Shown here in pieces: positions 4,587 through 5,824 of a stretch of 5,824 nt of DNA. Position numbers and translations under genes: made by a program. Positions within the stretch are counted from its first letter, which is position 1; every line of letters begins with the position of its first letter. Under the pieces are notes generated by a model. That model did no database searches. It saw only the letters and a list, made by a program, of their open reading frames with translations, and was not told the origin of the DNA. The DNA comes from Pseudonocardiaceae bacterium (GTDB taxonomy: Bacteria; Actinomycetota; Actinomycetes; Mycobacteriales; Pseudonocardiaceae): NCBI GenBank assembly GCA_025937115.1, contig JAICSB010000239.1:1-5824 (forward strand). The letters are read 5' to 3'.

Positions 4587-5824
4587 TTGTTCGGCTAGTA
4601 GTTCTAGGGCTACTTCCTCGGGGTCGCGACGGCTGGAGTGCTCTCGGGCCATGCCGGACGCCTCGGCGAGCATCGCCTCGTCATCCATTGGAGCGGGCGG
4701 TAAGTCCGCTGCGCCAGGGTCAGCGGGATCTGAGGGTTCGGGCGGTGGCGGAATACCGTCGTCCGGGGCCTGCGTCGTCGCCGGACGACGGTAGGCGGGA
4801 CGTTCCGCCGAGCGTTGCGGTGGGCGGGCGGCACGCTGCGCGGTGTGCTGTGGCGTGCTGGCGCCGCCGGCGCCGGCCTCGCCGTCGGCGTGCTCACAGC
4901 GAACCTGCCAGTCGACACCCAGAACGGTACGCAGTGCTGCCCTGATCAGTTCTACGTTGCGGTCATCACCCAGCCGGCGGGCAAGCGGGGCGTTAGGCAG
5001 GGTCAGCACAAGCGTGGAGCCCTGTACCGCGCTCGCGGTGGCGTTGCTGAGCAGGACCTGGGTTGTCCGGCTCTGCTCGCGCACCGCCTCTAGCAGGGCA
5101 GCCCAATGCCGTCGCACCGTGGCTGCGTCGGGTGGCTCCGGCATGGGCCCAGGCTTGGCGGCTTCGGGCGATGGCGGCTGCGCAACCGGGGGCTGGGCAA
5201 CCGGGGGCTGGGCAACCGGGGGCTGGGCAACCGGGGGCTGGGCAACCGGGGGCTGGGCAATGGGCGACCGAACGACTGGTGGCTGGGCGGCCGGCGGCTC
5301 TTGGTCGAGCGGCGGGGCGATGGTGAGTCGCCGCTCCAGGCGCTCCAGCCGGTGTAGCACCGCACCGTCGCCTTCGGCGACGGCCGGCAGCAGCATCCGC
5401 GCGCACAGCAGTTCCAACAGCAGCCGAGGCGCGGTAGCTCCGCGCATCTCGACGAGCCCGCTGTGCGTGATCTCCGCAAACCGGGTGAGGCTGCCCGCGC
5501 CGAGGGTTTCAGCTTGGGCGGTCATCGTCGCGAGCTGATCCTGCGGAGCGTCGATCAGCCCGTGGCAGGCCGGCTCGGGGGCGACTCGCAGCAGCACCAG
5601 GTCGCGGAAGCGCTGCAAGAGGTCGGCGGCGAAGCGGCGAGGATCGTGCCCCGCTTCGACCAGCCGGTCGATAGTGCCGAAGACCGTGGCGCCGTCCTGG
5701 GCGGCCAGCGCCGAGACCATGTCGTCAATCAGTGCGACGTCGGTAACCCCGAGCAGCGCCACCGCCCGGGCATAGGTGACCCCCTCGGGGCCTGCCCCGG
5801 CGAGAAGTTGGTCCAGCACGGACA
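4560..5824 (-). CDS. dnaX: DNA polymerase III subunit gamma/tau, C-terminal part (cut by window edge)
   Basis: Clamp-loader subunit that helps load the sliding clamp and links it to the replicase. Only the C-terminal 421 or so codons are here; the AAA+ ATPase domains with the Walker motifs lie beyond the right edge. Counting from the Val codon at 5819, the frame opens with (S)VLDQLLAGAG, the usual junction after the ATPase core, so this is not a start. The helical collar domain (domain III) follows (about 12-147; VTYARAVALLGVTD, FAADLLQRFRDLVLLRVA, LLLELLCARMLLPA). A Pro-rich linker (about 168-230) contains five PPVAQ repeats. A tau-type C-terminal domain (about 231-310; RRHWAALLEAVREQSRTTQ, LVLTLPNAPLARRL) and a second Pro/Ala-rich linker (311-378) come next. 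The conserved tail DPEEVALELLAEQLGARRIDG (399-419) ends the protein. No frameshift-dependent short gamma product is evident in the visible part. It converges on tmsB. Confidence 0.95.
   Translation of the reverse strand, partial: SVLDQLLAGAGPEGVTYARAVALLGVTDVALIDDMVSALAAQDGATVFGTIDRLVEAGHDPRRFAADLLQRFRDLVLLRVAPEPACHGLIDAPQDQLATMTAQAETLGAGSLTRFAEITHSGLVEMRGATAPRLLLELLCARMLLPAVAEGDGAVLHRLERLERRLTIAPPLDQEPPAAQPPVVRSPIAQPPVAQPPVAQPPVAQPPVAQPPVAQPPSPEAAKPGPMPEPPDAATVRRHWAALLEAVREQSRTTQVLLSNATASAVQGSTLVLTLPNAPLARRLGDDRNVELIRAALRTVLGVDWQVRCEHADGEAGAGGASTPQHTAQRAARPPQRSAERPAYRRPATTQAPDDGIPPPPEPSDPADPGAADLPPAPMDDEAMLAEASGMAREHSSRRDPEEVALELLAEQLGARRIDG
5182..5260. repeat. 15-bp tandem repeat (VNTR) inside dnaX
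   Basis: Five identical copies of GCAACCGGGGGCTGG run from 5182 to 5256, with four more matching bases (5.3 copies). Diverged units follow to about 5300. The period is five codons, so on the minus strand it encodes PPVAQ repeats in frame, and gain or loss of units leaves DnaX readable. Exact identity, including synonymous positions, points to recent slippage or unequal exchange rather than selection on protein alone. Confidence 0.95.

Noticed and set aside
5182..5260. Possible CRISPR-like array
   Set aside because: The 15-bp units are contiguous with no spacers and lie in frame within a coding sequence, so this is a tandem repeat.
4843..5538. Plus-strand frame with GGWATGGWATGGW-type repeats opposite dnaX
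   Set aside because: The repeat is the antisense reading of the PPVAQ VNTR; the dnaX reading on the other strand has clear domains.

Overview
The window comes from a GC-rich actinomycete (Actinomycetota). Codons end mostly in G or C, GTG starts are frequent, and every recognisable protein resembles actinobacterial families. The order recR-ybaB (minus), FAD reductase-methyltransferase pair (plus), dnaX (minus) matches the Mycobacterium tuberculosis Rv3715c-Rv3721c neighbourhood as I remember it, but the amidase and SRPBCC-like genes (Rv3717, Rv3718c) that lie inside that block in H37Rv are absent here. The start of RecR also resembles streptomycete-type RecR, so I place the source as mycobacterium-like or a related mycolic-acid or tuberculostearate-producing actinomycete and leave the genus open.

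Layout. Positions 1-295 hold no gene I can support firmly: a lower-GC stretch at the left edge, a perfect 16-bp palindrome (60-75) and several short hairpins. A small one-helix membrane protein with a CxxC knuckle follows (about 296-565, plus). It converges on recR, and a long hairpin (589-638) fills the gap. recR (669-1265) and ybaB (1321-1665) lie on the minus strand as an apparent operon. A divergent promoter region of about 120 bp (1666-1786) separates ybaB from tmsA (1787-3154, plus). tmsB (3151-4467) overlaps tmsA by ATGA. tmsB converges on dnaX (4560 to beyond the right edge, minus), and a second large inverted repeat (4486-4552) sits between them.

Function. dnaX-ybaB-recR is a widespread bacterial replication/repair gene cluster: clamp-loader tau/gamma subunit, nucleoid-associated protein and RecFOR recombination mediator. 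Here it is split by an oppositely oriented two-gene lipid-modification unit. TmsB is expected to methylate C10 of oleoyl chains in phospholipid, and TmsA to reduce the resulting methylene group to give 10-methylstearate (tuberculostearic acid). Each convergent junction carries a strong hairpin that could insulate the opposing transcription units.

The most noteworthy observations are the insertion of the lipid operon into the ancestral dnaX-ybaB-recR order, a near-perfect 15-bp VNTR encoding PPVAQ in the DnaX linker, the two large convergent-junction hairpins, the possible leaderless GTG start of tmsA, and the unnamed small membrane/CxxC protein behind a palindrome-rich leader. I found no CRISPR array, tRNA, rRNA, insertion sequence or phage gene, and nothing that convincingly forms an undescribed multi-gene system.
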